64,000 nt of DNA from Phallus indusiatus (Eukaryota > Basidiomycota > Agaricomycetes > Phallales > Phallaceae), in contig JAQFWX010000013.1 in NCBI GenBank assembly GCA_027605045.1, positions 744,001 through 808,000 on the forward strand, read 5' to 3'. The notes under the pieces were generated by a model that worked only from the letters and a program-made list of their open reading frames with translations, was not told where the DNA came from and ran no database searches. Positions 35,216-48,100 of the stretch are shown piece by piece (position 1 is the first letter of the stretch; every line of letters starts with the position of its first letter). Both the position numbers and the translations under genes were made by a program.

Positions 35216-36738
35216 ATGTCTGTTAACCTCGACAAGACTCTCGATCAGGTATATTCAAAAGCGTCGTCTCTATCGCATGAACACCCTTTTTTCTGAAGCT
35301 CAAATTTCTGACAAGGTCATCGCATCCAACAGACATACCAGACGTCGCACCGGCCGCCGTTCTACAGTAAAGTCCCCTGCCAAAGCTTCTCTCGTGGGAT
35401 CCTCCGGAACTGCAACTGCTAAGGCGGTTAAGAAGGCCAAGGTTGTCGAAACTAAGACAACATCGAACGCGCCACCCAAAGCTGAAAAAATAATTGTTTC
35501 AAATTTGCCTCCAGATGTTAACGAAGCTCAAATTAAGGTCAGTAATTCTCTCATCCGAGATTTTTCTCTCGTACTCACCCCAAAGTAGGAATTGTTCAAC
35601 AGCCAGATCGGTCCAACCAAAGAAGTCACACTAAGCCACGATGCCAGCGGACGGTCCAAGGGTATCGCCTCTGTCGTCTTTACTAAAACCGGTCATGGCA
35701 CAAAAGCCTACGAAATGTACAATGGCCGACTTATTGATGGGAGTCAGTATCTCTCTTTCCCTCCGATATGTTTCCACAAAATCTCCGTTTATACTTCGTT
35801 ATTTGTCCGTTGAGCGTTGCTTTCTTTTGCGTCTCTATTGTCCCGGATCCTTGGTGGCACACAATACTTCTCGTCAGATCGCTCCATTTCAACTTGAAAA
35901 TGTGGAAGCCCGGAGTCTTTCGTTCATCCAATACTCATTTTCGCTCGTGGGCAAAGGTGTTGAAATCGATTCGATTCTTGTAATTGTGATCGCGCCCTTT
36001 CCGCCACTGTCTTACCCACCTTTGAGCTTGCTATCGACTGTACGATCCACTATCACCGGTGACAGTGTGAAGGCCTTGCATCATGGTTTACTTGATCTTC
36101 TATGCTACTGCTTCATACCACATCCTGGTCTGCTATTTCTCAATAGCTGGGATCCAAGTACCTAGCATGGTCGAGATCGTAAATCGTGAATGTTTATCGC
36201 ATGTCATTCTGTTTGGAGCAATGGTTTTACTATCAAAACAAGGATCAGCGAGACGAGAAAGTATTTGTGTGCCACTTTGACGCGAACAAAAGAGTGCTCC
36301 CTCATCTATTCTGTTATCATCGAAAGGAAAAAATCACGTCGGCTAACCATTGTCTTTTCTACCTCTTTGTCGCACAGAACAACCTATGAAGGTCGAGATC
36401 GTCTTGGATCCTTCGAAACCTTTACCGCTTTCACAACGTGTTTCGGCCGCCGCCCCAGCCAATGCTAAAGCTACGAAGACTCCGTAAGCGTCGCTATCGA
36501 TCTTGTTCAAGGAAACGCATCCCTCACGGTTTACTCACACAGCGCGAAGACGAAGAAAGTAAGAAGAGGCCGCACGCTCAGGAAGAAGGGTTCCGACACA
36601 AAACGGCCTACGAAGACAGCTGAAGACTTGGACGCCGAGATGGTGGTAGGTATCCAAATAAAGGGTTGTTTTCGTCTGCTGAAGTCATTTTTTTAGGATT
36701 ATGCAGCAGGTGCTCAGAATACCGCCACAAGCTCTTAA
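35216..36738 (+). CDS. YRA1: mRNA export adaptor Yra1/ALY (THO subunit 4)
   Basis: ALY/Yra1 is the TREX adaptor that binds spliced mRNA and recruits the Mex67 export receptor. Six exons can be placed: 35216-35248, 35316-35537, 35589-35742, 36378-36483, 36543-36645 and 36697-36738, totalling 660 nt or 219 residues. Exon 1 gives MSVNLDKTLDQ, continuing VIASNRHTRRRTGR, the conserved N-terminal box. The RRM spans EKIIVSNLPPDVNEAQIKEL, GRSKGIASVVF and AYEMYNGRLIDGKQPMKVEI. A basic linker precedes KTAEDLDAEMVDYAAG, the C-terminal UAP56/Sub2-binding box. The intron inside the RRM is 635 nt, ten times the others. The yeast YRA1 gene also has an unusually long intron used for autoregulation. Confidence 0.93.
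35743..36377 (+). promoter_or_regulatory. 635-nt intron of YRA1, candidate autoregulatory intron
   Basis: The donor is GTCAGT after LIDG, rather than GTAAGT, and the acceptor is CACAG before AACAACC. Every other intron placed in this gene is 51-67 nt. Retention would introduce stops early in the intron. Length and a weak donor are the features known from autoregulated yeast YRA1; a regulatory role here is inference. Confidence 0.55.
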
Positions 36739-37003
36739 GAATTATTACGAAAGTGTATCTTATTTTATGCGTCATCTTCTCTTCTTCCAATGTGCTCTCT
36801 CTGTTATACTTGTCTCCATTAGTTTGTTATGAAGATTAATCCCGTTTTTCCTATCATTTCAGATTGAAAAGAATGTTTAATGGTACCGCCAGATGTAATT
36901 CTGAAATAACAGCATGCGGGATGTGTTATTATATTGTAAATAATATTGGGTATTATACAAGTTTATGATACATAGCGAACTTCCCTATGAAACGTCTCAT
37001 TCA

Positions 37004-40000
37004 TCACCTTTTTTTACTTGCATGAACATCGGATTTCCTTGATGGACCACGGAAACATAAAAATTCTATCCCCGTTGCTTTTCGGGTATCGTTCAAAGTC
37101 TTCTTCACCTCGGTCAAAGCAGTTTGTAGATTTTCATCTCCTGGTCTGTGTGCGTAGGATTCCGAAATCTTCTGGTATATCTCGTTCAGCTGTTCAGTCG
37201 CCTGGGGTGTGACGTATTGGAACAAGACTTGATGTATAAACTCGATTTCCAGCGTAGCCTGTATAGTTTGATAGTTATGGCGCAACTCTGGTATAAACTA
37301 GACATAATCTCATACCCGGAGCATTCCGCCCATACCAAATCTCCTAATTTGTTTAAAGCATTCCAATGAGTTCTCCACCAAATCTTCGATAAGGCTCTTG
37401 AGAATTCGTTCTAGCAATGGCTTTGCGACGTTACTGACATGCGCGTGCACCTCTACCAGGAACATCAGAACATCGAAAACATACGCTCTAACTTCTGTAA
37501 AAAACGTTAATGATAAAATTCTCAAAAATTATGTAAGAAAAGTTTACCTGTAGGTGGTGGCGTTTCAAACCAGTTGATGTTCTGATCTAGGATACCAACT
37601 CGCATGATCTGGTTCGCTGTTGAGGCTTTCTGTTTAACATAATCGTCAAATAGAGTTTTGTCGACCTCGGATAAGATTCCTTCCAATGACTAAATGATAA
37701 GAACGTGCGTTACTTTCCGGGAATAGGGGTTGTAATTCAGTATAGGCTAACCTGTTGATCCTCTTCAGTGGAATATCCGAGGCCAGTCTCCATTTGGGTG
37801 AACATCTGCGGCACAACCGATTCTCTTAGATAGTTCAGGTTTGACAGTACTAAAAGAAGTCGAGTATGCTAAATAAAAAAGAACATTCAGCTCGATGAGA
37901 AAAGACAAGGCCTCAGAGTCACATACTGTGCTTGTTAGATCTACATCTAAACTGTTCGAAGCTTCATGATGAGTCAATTTAGCCAGATCAGATGCGGCAG
38001 GCGAGAGTTTCCAATCATCAGAAGCTAGATGCACAAAGCCATCGAGAAAACCGTATAAAGCATCGAGAAAAGCCTTGATAATCTTCGAAGCGAATTCCGG
38101 TCGAAACGTCTTCTTAGAGAACCCTTTGCTCCCCGAGAATGGATCATTTCCTCCTGCAAGACGATACGATAACGAGATATTATGTTTATGAAGAGCCTGC
38201 ATCTTGAGAATGTATAAAGTTGTTCCCGGGATCTGTGAATTTATCTCCCAGTTTTCCAAATGATGGAACAATCGCATATCTAAAAGTAGCTTTATCAGAA
38301 TTTGCTCAAGGATTTTCTCCAAGATTGGGACTTCTATACCTCGAGTCCATGTATAACTGAAAACATCTAGGAACTTCCAACGAGCACTGTCCAGCAATTC
38401 CTTCAGTACCGTCGAAGAGTCACCCGACATATCCGTTGACAGTAGCTCAGTAACACAATCATTAATCTCTTGATAAATTCGTCCAAGATAAAAGCCCGTA
38501 GTCAATGAATTACATCCGGGCGGTAGGAAACTCGGCTCGGGTGCTTCAATACCTGCAGGAGAAGGTATAGTAACAGCCATGTCCGACAAGACGAAGAAAT
38601 CGGATAACAAGAATATGTATGTTTTGATGATATCAGCGGTCATTGTCCGCACCTGAGTGGGACTTCGACGAGAGGAAGCATCCTGGAGATTTACTTAGTA
38701 TGTATGATCATCCGAGCCACCCCCTTTTCGCACCTTTCTGAATTTACCATCAATATATGACTTGCCGATTTTCCAAAAGCTAGGAAGATTCGCTAGCATA
38801 ACTTCTGACACATTATGAACCATATCTACAATGGTCTGCCATACTTCGGATCCAGGCGCTTTGGCTGCCAAAAAAAATAGGGATATTTCAACGACGTCCT
38901 TGACATAGTAATAAACCTCCTAACCTATTATATTATCTGCTAATGGCGTTCCAATCGCCGATAAACAAGTTTTCAGATGGGCAGCTATGTAAGCATGCTG
39001 TACGGACACGTCCGGCGAAATTGCATCCGCAGGGACGGTTCGTCTTGCATCTAGATAAGGCTGAGGATGAGATCAAAGAATAAAGTTGTTCAACTCAGAA
39101 ACGATTCACCTTCGTACCGAACTAGCTGAGTTTTATGAGCAGCTTTCATTAGAGTCGTTATATGATTATGCTGATTATCGAAGAATATCCAAACTGGATC
39201 ATCTCCGTTTGTGCTTCCTAAATCGAGAAGCACTCTGAAAGAAAAGACATTAAGAGATGATACAAGCACATAACCTGAATATACGTTACTCAAGAATCTT
39301 TTCTTGTTCTTCCACAGGTCGACCCGGCTCCTTGAGCTTCTTCAATAGCTCAGTACGCATCACAAGCATAACCTTCTCAATGCTGCTCCAAAGCTTGTCG
39401 AAAATCCGCTTCTGTTGCAATTCCAATTGTTTTCCGGAACTTTCATTCTCATTAACGGGTATATTTGGAAGAAGTTGGCTGGGACGTGACATCATGTATT
39501 TTCCTTTCTTGTAATCCCTAAGGGCTGTTTCATATTTCCCCTAAAAAAGAAATTAAAGTTACAAGATACAAGATAATATTCATAGAAGTGAAGTACCTCC
39601 TGTATAGCCTCCATTAGAGAGCCCGGGAGGTTGAAGAAGAACTTTGATCGTTCAAAGACGCCTAGTGTTGAACGAACTTTATTGGCCTTTGAGGCATTCT
39701 CCAAAACAGGAAGAAAAACCTGATCCGCTTTCATGGATGCCTCTAAGTATATCCATAGTCAGAAATCGTCTATGAGTGATATATACGTTTATACGTACGC
39801 TTGAGCTTGTCTCTCAAGGTCTTAGATGCAAATTCAGTATCATCTGCCAGAAGACCTTCCTTCATCTCGGCAAAAACAGCTAAAGAGAGTATTTGAGTGA
39901 ATGAAAAAGCTGGATAACAAAGATGTTTACCGTCGCTGCTGGCCTTAACGGCAACGAACCTATCAATGTTCTCTTCAACGAGGATCTTAACAGCTTCGGC

Positions 40001-40504
40001 ACGCGCATCAATGGAACGACTCAAGTTCGATACTCCAATAGTCAGATCTTGATGAGTAGCGTTGGGATAAGCGTAAGAAAGAAAAGCTTTAGGATCGAAA
40101 GATTTGGAGGATATCAAAATGGAAGCCTCTGAAGTTAAACCATAAGTTGAACGAGCGCAAAAGCCGCGATCTTTTCCGACATACTAGTTTCCAAATCAAG
40201 TTTATCCAGACTAAATTAAAACGGGTCCATTAGCAAAGAGTACTTTGGGGTTATTTGAACACTGACCTTCCGACAAAGGACGCCCGCAAACCTAAGGGAT
40301 CGGTGTCGATGTCTCCTTGAGGGTTTGTCAATCCGCCAGCAACCGAATCCAAGGCATCATGATCAATGTCTTCCCACCGCCTAAAACCATCATCAGATTA
40401 AGACAACTGGGAATGTAATTTATATCTAACGTAGGGGAGAGCGTCGATAGCTTATATGTCTTCAATAGCGATGCTTCATCATTTGTCAAGTTCAGTCGAC
40501 CCAT
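37004..40504 (-). CDS. SEC5: Exocyst complex component Sec5
   Basis: Sec5 is an exocyst subunit that tethers secretory vesicles at growth sites such as hyphal tips. The start at 40504 (MGRLNLTNDEASLLKTYKL) splices to RWEDIDHDALDSVAGG and LGLRASF. Diagnostic blocks follow: ISSKSFDPKAFLSYAYPNAT, ENIDRFVAVKASSDG, YAEMKEGLLADDTEF-type sequence, FLPVLENASKANKVRSTLGV, FERSKFFFNLPGSLMEAIQE and PVEEQEKILE. The middle and C-terminal exons (38652-37765, then to 37004) contain ADIIKTYIFLLSDFFVLSDM and LDALYGFLDGFVHLASDDW. The last exon contains ATLEIEFIHQVLFQYVTPQA and ends HASKKR. Introns are short and frames fit; no break is seen. Confidence 0.9.
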
Positions 40505-40845
40505 AAACGAGTAGGCCGGATTTTTTCTTCGAGATTACGAGTAATTAGATGAAGCACTGGGGAAAATAAAGATTTGGGAATACAACAATTTATGGTCTCA
40601 GTCACTGTTTGTGAACGACGCGATGATCAGTCGGCGATGCTCGTTGCAAGATGACGTAATAGGTGCTATCTGGTGTTAGTTCTAATTCTGATCTCTCATT
40701 ATAAGACGACGAAAAATATAAATATTTATTGACACAAGTATCCATATCCATAGTATTAGATGAAGGGCATATCTGATATTGGACTTCACTAATCCATTCA
40801 ATGTGCCCAAACAGCCGCCCCAGCAGCGCACGTGGATACTGAGTA
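40505..40845. other. Spacer upstream of SEC5
   Basis: This is SEC5 promoter and ERV29 3' flank. A 103-codon minus frame (40913-40602) overlaps the ERV29 last exon in another frame and is not supported. Confidence 0.5.
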
Positions 40846-42111
40846 CTAGTAGATTTTCTTTTTCTCGTCAACAGAAAGTCCACCTGCGGCCGAGAAGAGT
40901 GAGTACATATCAATAATTAGTAGATTTACGAAAAGTAACGCACCAGGACCCATGTTCACGAGGAGTAGCAGACCGCCAACGATAGCTGATGAATGATTAG
41001 TATGACTTTATAGACTTGTCACCGCGAACTTACATAAAGTCTGGAAGAAATCGTATCTGATATACAAGGTAAGATATCATGCAAAGGCATACGGGAAAAA
41101 ACAAGACTTACTTGAGGAAATCGCGCTGAGGATGAGCCGAATGCACGCTCCACCAATTGTTGACGAACACGTTGAATACTGAGAGTATAACGACCAAGAA
41201 CGCGGCAGACCACTTGGCCTTGAAGCCAACAGCCACCATTCCACAAGCAGCCAAACCAATCAAAGAGAAAAGGAAACGTGTGAATGACCATTTTCCTTGC
41301 AGCATAAACCCAAGGAAAAGGAAGATTAGGAGAACACGACCAGCAAGCTGAAAGCTAATGATTTTTGCAATAGGTCAGATATTGGTGAAAAGGAGATAAC
41401 TGCAATTTCATACTATTTTCTGCGATCGTTTTCGCTCAACATGGGCAAACCGGCAAAACTCTTCTTTCGAGTGGCCATGGAGTCACTGAAGACCATAAGT
41501 AAACCACCGACGACAGAGAGGTTTCGCAAGAAAAAGTTGAGGTCAAATATAAGACCATATCCAAAGCCCTGAACGATAACGACTGCTAATAGACCGGCCA
41601 CTGCATATTCGGTGTGTCTTTTGGTTACGGTTAGGAAGGATCCACCAAGCATAGTCTATCAGTCTCCAGATTCAGAAAGAACAAATAGAAAGATGTCACT
41701 ATGAACGCACAACAACGTTGATAAAGAGGAAAAGGCATGCCAAAAACCAGGGGAAATGTCTGTGTCTATGGAGGGAAAAATTCCTAAGGATCAAGAATAT
41801 TGACCGTTGACGAGAAAGACGTACTTTTGAAGGTACCAAATCTGGTCACTCCATTGGGTTATAATGCGCAAAGAGTCCTCCAAGAAGGTAATGACGATGA
41901 GGAATCGACCTATACTCGGAAGATGAGGTCTGAGAGGTTGCGAGTAAAGGTCAACCATGTCTTCTATTTTTGAGGCATATTGTCGCAATTTTTCAAGTGG
42001 GTCGTCTGGATTGGCGGGTGGTGGACGATAAGCCGGACGAGAATTTCCAAAGCTATGGGGATCAGGATTGTATTGTTGATTGGGTCTTGCAATGTTGATT
42101 CTGGCAGACAT
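40846..42111 (-). CDS. ERV29: ER cargo receptor SURF4/Erv29
   Basis: Erv29/SURF4 is a multi-pass receptor that loads soluble cargo into COPII vesicles. The start MSARINIARPNQQYNPDPHS leads to LEKLRQYASKIEDMVDLYSQ and RPHLPSIGRFLIVITFLEDS, then exons with FFLRNLSVVGGLLMVFSDSM and RKKSFAGLP, both highly conserved. TM segments in the last exons include GRVLLIFLFLGFML and AAFLVVILSVFNVFVNNWW. The final exon reads YDFFQTLSIVGGLLLLVNMG and ends VDEKKKIY with stop at 40848-40846. The KKIY end is a KKxx ER/Golgi retrieval signal. The protein appears intact. Confidence 0.93.
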
Positions 42112-42624
42112 GCTCGACGACGAAAAAAGCTAAAAAGGTTTACACCTACGTGGCCAAGTAAGGCCGGGCGTCTATTTGATGAAGTCAGCATTATTTGTCA
42201 TCGAGGCCTTTTGAGGCCTTTTGCAACAAGGCTTAGGAGGAAGATACCCTTATTTTGAGCCAGGTTTTGTATTTGATCCTGATAAATGGGTGCCAACAAT
42301 CTTTCAAAAAACATCAATATTATGTCCTTGCCTGTCGAGAACTGGTATGCACTGGTGACGGTGACTGGCCAAATCCGGAGCGTGACACGTGACAATATAG
42401 ATTGAGGCATCCACTGGCCGGACAGATCCATAATAAATCATGTCGAACGAACTGCCAAACTCTCACAGCTGTCCCCATTATAATATCCCTGATATCCCCT
42501 AATTCTTGAAATATAAATACATTTCCAAAAGATGCAGAGGTACCATCTTGGAGCCCACTACTAATTCACTACTAATCTCATTCGCTTTTCTTCTCTAGAC
42601 TTTTCTTCGCTAGTCTCAGGTATA
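42112..42624. promoter_or_regulatory. Divergent promoter of ERV29 and the IZH3-like gene
   Basis: The 513-bp region holds a TATAAAT at 42512-42518, 107 nt before the plus-strand ATG, and a short tandem duplication (gaggccttttgaggcctttt) near 42203-42222. Open frames inside it lack family support. Confidence 0.5.
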
Positions 42625-44520
42625 ATGCTTGAATGCAGCACTGCATCTACTTATTTATTGGCAAATCAAGTCGATCACAAATATGATACTTTTGATCAAG
42701 CTTTACATCCCTCGGAACTACGGTCTCCTTCGATCATGCATTCTTCGGCGTCGCATCTCAAACCAGCCGTCCTCGAGTATCTTCAAGAGATAGAATATAC
42801 ATTGTCGCAACTTGAGCCACATTTGTCCAAATTTTGGGATGAGAGCGATAGTGACAGCGATGTTGTAAACAATGCATCAGCATCAGGGAAGGTTATGCCC
42901 GAAACACGGGCACGCCGTCCTCGAAGTCTGTCTACTGCTGCTGCCATTCAAGATACCCAGGCAAGGGTTCAACATGTTCTCGATATGCTACATCGCACTC
43001 GTTTGGACATTCACTCGTTTTTTCCCGAAATGCCATCTTTAAGCGACGTGCGCTCCCATGTCCCTCCCGAGACGTCTAAATCCTTCTTACCGACATTGAA
43101 ATCTCGCTTGGATTCTCTTCATGAGCATACATCTTCATTGAAGCTTCCCTCATCTCTCTTTGACAAGTTTCCTTCTTTCTCCGTTCTGCCTTCCAGAGAA
43201 CTTGTTTCCGAGCTCATATATAGGCTTCAAGATTCTGACGCATTGACCGGCGCACTGAAAACACCTTCGGATGCAACCGAAATTGTCGAAAAAATTCCCC
43301 CCTCCTCGACCGAGGTTATTCAGCCGGAATGCCAGTATGACCTCCAAGTACAAAGAGCGCTTAAAGAGTCCAATAATGGGAAACAGCTCATACCTCTGGA
43401 ATCCATGCCACAGAAAGAAAAATATAACCAATATGTCAAAACCGGATATCGGTGTGTAGTCTCTTTCCCGTGCAGTATAGTTCGATTAACTCATATACCT
43501 CGCTTTCGCTTTTCTAGGTTTATACCCCTCTCAGCTTGGCCTCGTCTGTTTCTTTCTTTGTTTCAACTTCACAACCAATCTGCCAACATTTACACGCATC
43601 TAATTCCACTGCTCTATAGCTTAAGTGCCCTCTGGATTGAGGGTAGTATTTATGCCTTTGATATCCCTAGATTTGCTTTCGTCCTTGCAGCTAATTTCTG
43701 CTTACTCGCCTCGTGCATATATCATACAATGAGTGGTTGCTCGGATCGTAAGGCCTACAGTATAGCCGTCAAATTAGATTATATTGGTATTGGATGGTAT
43801 GTGTGTTTTTCCTCCAGCCGGATCACCTCTCATTTTGCATATGATCAATCCAGGCTTACCAGTATATCGTCCTTCGAATTCTCATATTACGGTTTTGCCT
43901 GCCACCCAACGACAGCACTTGTGCATCTTACATTGGCAATTTCCCAAGGCATCGCGGGCAGTATCTTGCCATTTCAGGCCTGGTTTGATGATCCTGCATA
44001 TACCGTAAATAAACCAATCTTCCCAGTCTATTGCCCCTCATCTCGTCTCAACAGAATAGGAGAGTTACGTTTTTCGTAACATTAGCTTTCGCTAACCTGG
44101 CCCCGTTGACCCATCTCTGCATTATATATTCAGCTCGCGACATGTGGAACTTTTTCCGTGAGTTTTCACATTTATACATCTCTTGCCAGCTGATCAACCC
44201 TGACCATCCTAACTCAGTACCGACATTGCCTTCTCTCTTAAGTTACGCATTTGGTCTCGTTTTTTATTTCTTCAGAATACCCGAAAGCCTTGTCTCCGAC
44301 AAATGGAGGCGGTATACGGACTTAATAGGAGGGGGCAGTCACGCTATCTGGCATGTATTTGTTGTTATCGGTGCGTTTCTAAACATCTCTACGCACGATT
44401 TTCCTCCTGATTAATCGCCATTTTCTTCTTTCAGCCATCCAGTTGTACACTCAGGCGATTGTTTATCATCAAAATGGGATAGGCAATCAACCTAAATGCG
44501 AACTGACGTGGAATTGGTGA
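42625..44520 (+). CDS. PAQR/haemolysin III-type membrane protein, Izh3-like
   Basis: PAQR proteins are seven-TM proteins linked to zinc and sterol homeostasis and, in animals, adiponectin receptors with ceramidase activity. A long soluble N-terminus (about 275 residues, with LEYLQEIEYTLSQLEPHLSK and Ser/Pro-rich parts) precedes the TM core, as in yeast Izh3. Splicing at 43452 joins KTGYR to FIPLSAWPRLFLSLFQLHNQ. Core motifs are SANIYTHLIPLLY, ASCIYHTMSGCSD, KLDYIGIGW and GGSHAIWHVFVVIAI, so the three metal-site histidines (YHT, SHAIWH) are kept. Introns near 43797-43855, 44004-44055, 44160-44217 and 44371-44435 keep the frame. The end reads GNQPKCELTWNW with TGA at 44518-44520. Confidence 0.88.
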
Positions 44521-45196
44521 CCTTTTATTTCCTAATCTTATTTTTTGCATCTATCATCAACCTTTGATATCCTAGACACAATATTTATTTATAAACATTA
44601 TAATTCTCGTGCAGATTATAACTATATACACATGTACTTACCTACGCTCATTACAATTACATTCCGTTTTTTCGTGTACTATAATAGTAACCGGTAACCG
44701 ACGGTAACCCCTCACTTGGAGCGACGGATTGTTTGAAACAGATTGGTCAATCAGCTCTACAAACCCTTTCAAACCTTCCGTAAAACGAAACGATTGCTTT
44801 ATTCGTCAGTCCATGTCAGGAAACGGAATGACAGTTGCAATGTTTGGAAATAAAAAAGCATTCGTTGGTTGGTAGTAAAGGATTCTTCAAACGAGCAAAA
44901 CAAACAATCTGTTTCTTATTATTTATTCATTAACCGAAGCATGAAAGAACGTTACAAAAAGAAGTCCATTAACAAAAGGTGTAAAGTTCGAAGGTACAAA
45001 TATAGCAAAGCGGACCTGTCATAAACGATACAAGATCATCATATTCACATTTTGATGTAATATGTTCGTTAGAATTTCGATACAGAACATTAGGGTTTTA
45101 GGGAACATTGACAATGCCGGCTATACATCAAGAGTGAATCTAAGAAGAAGAAAGTTAGGGTATTGCCCTGGAAGGAAGTAGACAGTACTGTATTGC
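44521..45196. other. Convergent 3' spacer
   Basis: This lies between the stops of the IZH3-like gene and the DUF3712 gene. It is AT-rich, with no gene, tRNA or repeat that I can support. Confidence 0.5.
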
Positions 45197-48100
45197 TCAC
45201 GATGTCGGGACATTGTTCTGATTAATCTTCAACCACGGAATCTCATATCCATTTTCTCCAATTCTATTCAACAAACTGTGAATAATTTCACGACGATCAA
45301 GCTGAAATGCACTTACAAAACCGTCTGAGCAGCGCTAATATTCAAAACGCCGCCGGGAATAATTCCAAGCGAGTTCAGAGCTCCTTGGGGTAACAAGACA
45401 TTGCCAAACGTCCCACTGTTAGCTTGTCCTCCAGCAGGAACAGTAAAGTTATCGAACGCCTGATCAAAGTGTGCGAAGATCGTTCCGTCGACTGAGCCAT
45501 CTGCTTGCACGAATGTGATGACCAAGTCAGCGTCCGTCGGGTTCATGACGTCGAAATTAACGGAAACGAGATTCGTGACCAAACTACGCTCAATCGTCAG
45601 TCCTCTTTACAAAAATTCCCTATTTTAACAAAAAAACTTGCCTATCCAAGGTAATGAAGACATTGGCATCGAGGATGATAACATCACCCATTCCTAAGAA
45701 GCATCCGATTAAACGATGACACGTAACGGATTAACCAGTGAAACTGACCTTTCAGAGAAGTCTCTAACTTGACACCTTCCAAGGCTGGTTGAAGAGAGCC
45801 GAACGGAGAACCACCAGAATCGCCTTGTATTGTCAAGGGTATAGTATCTGTACTTGTCAGGAATTCAGTTAAGAATCCTTGGGCTGTGGTATCGTTGGGA
45901 TTCGCGGGCATATAATGGAATTCTGAGGGTATAGTGTTCTCGCCAGGAACGAGATCAAAGGACTAGTAAATCAAAACTCGCTCAGCGTCCAACTTCCAAA
46001 CGGAATGCACAAAACGATACTTACATTTATAACTGCACGCCCAAGCTGCAGAATGAGATTAGAACAGTCTCCAAGAAGGTTAATCAAGTTTAAACGTACC
46101 TCAACGCCATCGAACATAACTGGTAGGGATATATCAACAGTCGTTAGCGAAATGTTTGAAGGATTATTCAACGTCGTAGTAAGTGGTGCAACGATGAATT
46201 GGTTGCCGTTAGTACCACCGCTTCCAGTAATAGTAACATTGCTGAGCCCGGCACTTCCACCGAAACTATTGATTCCTGAAATACTCGAATCCACGTTGAA
46301 AGGAATTCCAGAAATACTAAAAGAAAGAAAAAACATATCAGCAAAAGCAAGCACGAAAGTCATGAATGCGCGTTCGGGATACATACGGAACATCACCAAT
46401 GGGAGTACTAGCGACAATATTGGCGTTACCGGACAAAGTGAAATCAGCTGACTTTTGGTCGGTTACTTGTGCAAAGAACGCTCCGAAAGCATTGTTGTCC
46501 AACGACTGTAACGTTTCGTTCGCGAAGCTTAACTGTAGTGTAGCGGGATTGCCTGTGGATACGCCGCTCGTAGTCTTCACCGGTGGTACATTGAGCTATG
46601 TACAAGTATTAGTCTTTGTGATTACCCATAACCGATGAAATGTAATGACCTGAGCTGCGTTTGCGCCATTGAACCCAATTGTGATATCTTGCGCTGCTTG
46701 GATAACCTGAAGAGAGAATCCGAAAGGATTGGTGAATGTAACCATAGTAGTCTTAGAGCCCGTAGGAGGTTTGAAGTCTTGACCAGAGTTCACCAACTCG
46801 ACTTCAAGGTCATCGATAGTAATGGAGTCAATGATCTACGAAACAGATTGAGTGACAAGCAGTAAAGAAAACAACGAATCTCCTCACCTTGAAAATCTTG
46901 CCAGGAAGTATGACATTCAGAGTCAAGGTTTGGAAAGCCTGGCTTAGCCAGTTCACCGTTTGACCATTTCCATTCGGATCAACCGTGTTTCCTTTAACCT
47001 GCAACGTTTGATTCTTCCCAGCCAAGAAGTTCGAGAACAGGGTCCCTATAACATTCAGATCGTTTCCGCTCTGTGGAACAATTCTGCCGGTCAAATGCGT
47101 GGAGGAAGTCGCATCTGCGGCAAGGAACAAAGGACTGCTGGAAGTTAAAGCTGAGATAAGAATGAAAAGTCAGCTGAAAATGGTTTAAAAACACCAAGAG
47201 AATCTTGCTTACGTCCGACAGCTACTCCTTGGAAGAAAGAATTGAAGCTAACAGTTCCAAGCTGAATGCCGACCGCACTAAACGTACGTAACCAGGAGTA
47301 AGAACAAATGTAGCAAGAGAGGAAGAAACAAGAACAAGAACATACGATTGAGAAGGTATCAAACTGTCCGTTGATATCGTTATACCACCCGCTGGGTCGT
47401 TACCAGGTAAGTTGAAGTTGCTAATAGTCACTCCGGGTAGACCGTTGAAAGCGGTGAAGTTGAGCTCTTTCGACAAACTGACGCCATCAAAGATAGTACC
47501 CAGTGCATCAACGCGAAGTTTGCCAGTCGAAATCGTCCATTGGAACGAAGGATTGTGCAATAAGAACGTCGCAAATTGAGTGAAACTGCCGTAATCATAG
47601 CGTCACGGTCAATCTCAAAAGGTTCATGTAAGAATCGTAAATATAGCACTCACGTGTCTTGGTCCGTTATTGTCAAATGACCAGATCTGTAAAATTATTA
47701 AACGAGTGAGCGATTGTGCGCGTGACCGAGCGAGGTATGATATAAAATAGAAGAAAAGACACCCACGTCTCATAGTCAGGCACGCCCACGTTAGCCGCCG
47801 CACATACAGGCGGTAAGGTAATAGTAGCGATATCATTACCTTGCCAATTCACACTGCATTGTTACCCCATCTTTAGTATCCAAACCGTCATCATTCCATT
47901 ATCAAGCACTTACGTGACAGGTTCGACAAATGTAATCAGCGCATCCAAAGGACCAGTTCCAGTAAGTTGACCGTGAAGCGAGACATCGAACCCGTCGTTG
48001 GTGATATTTCTAAATCACAGTGTTACATTACTGACAGCACATCAAGAAAGCGTAAGTCAACGTACGTGATATTGACGGTATCAAACGACAACGAAGCTTG

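Noticed and set aside
35641..36468. Plus-strand frames inside the long YRA1 intron
   Set aside because: They begin inside the RRM exon in the wrong frame or are short; none resembles a known protein, so the intron is treated as non-coding.
40602..40913. Minus-strand 103-codon frame between SEC5 and ERV29
   Set aside because: It overlaps the last ERV29 exon in another frame and has no recognisable motif.
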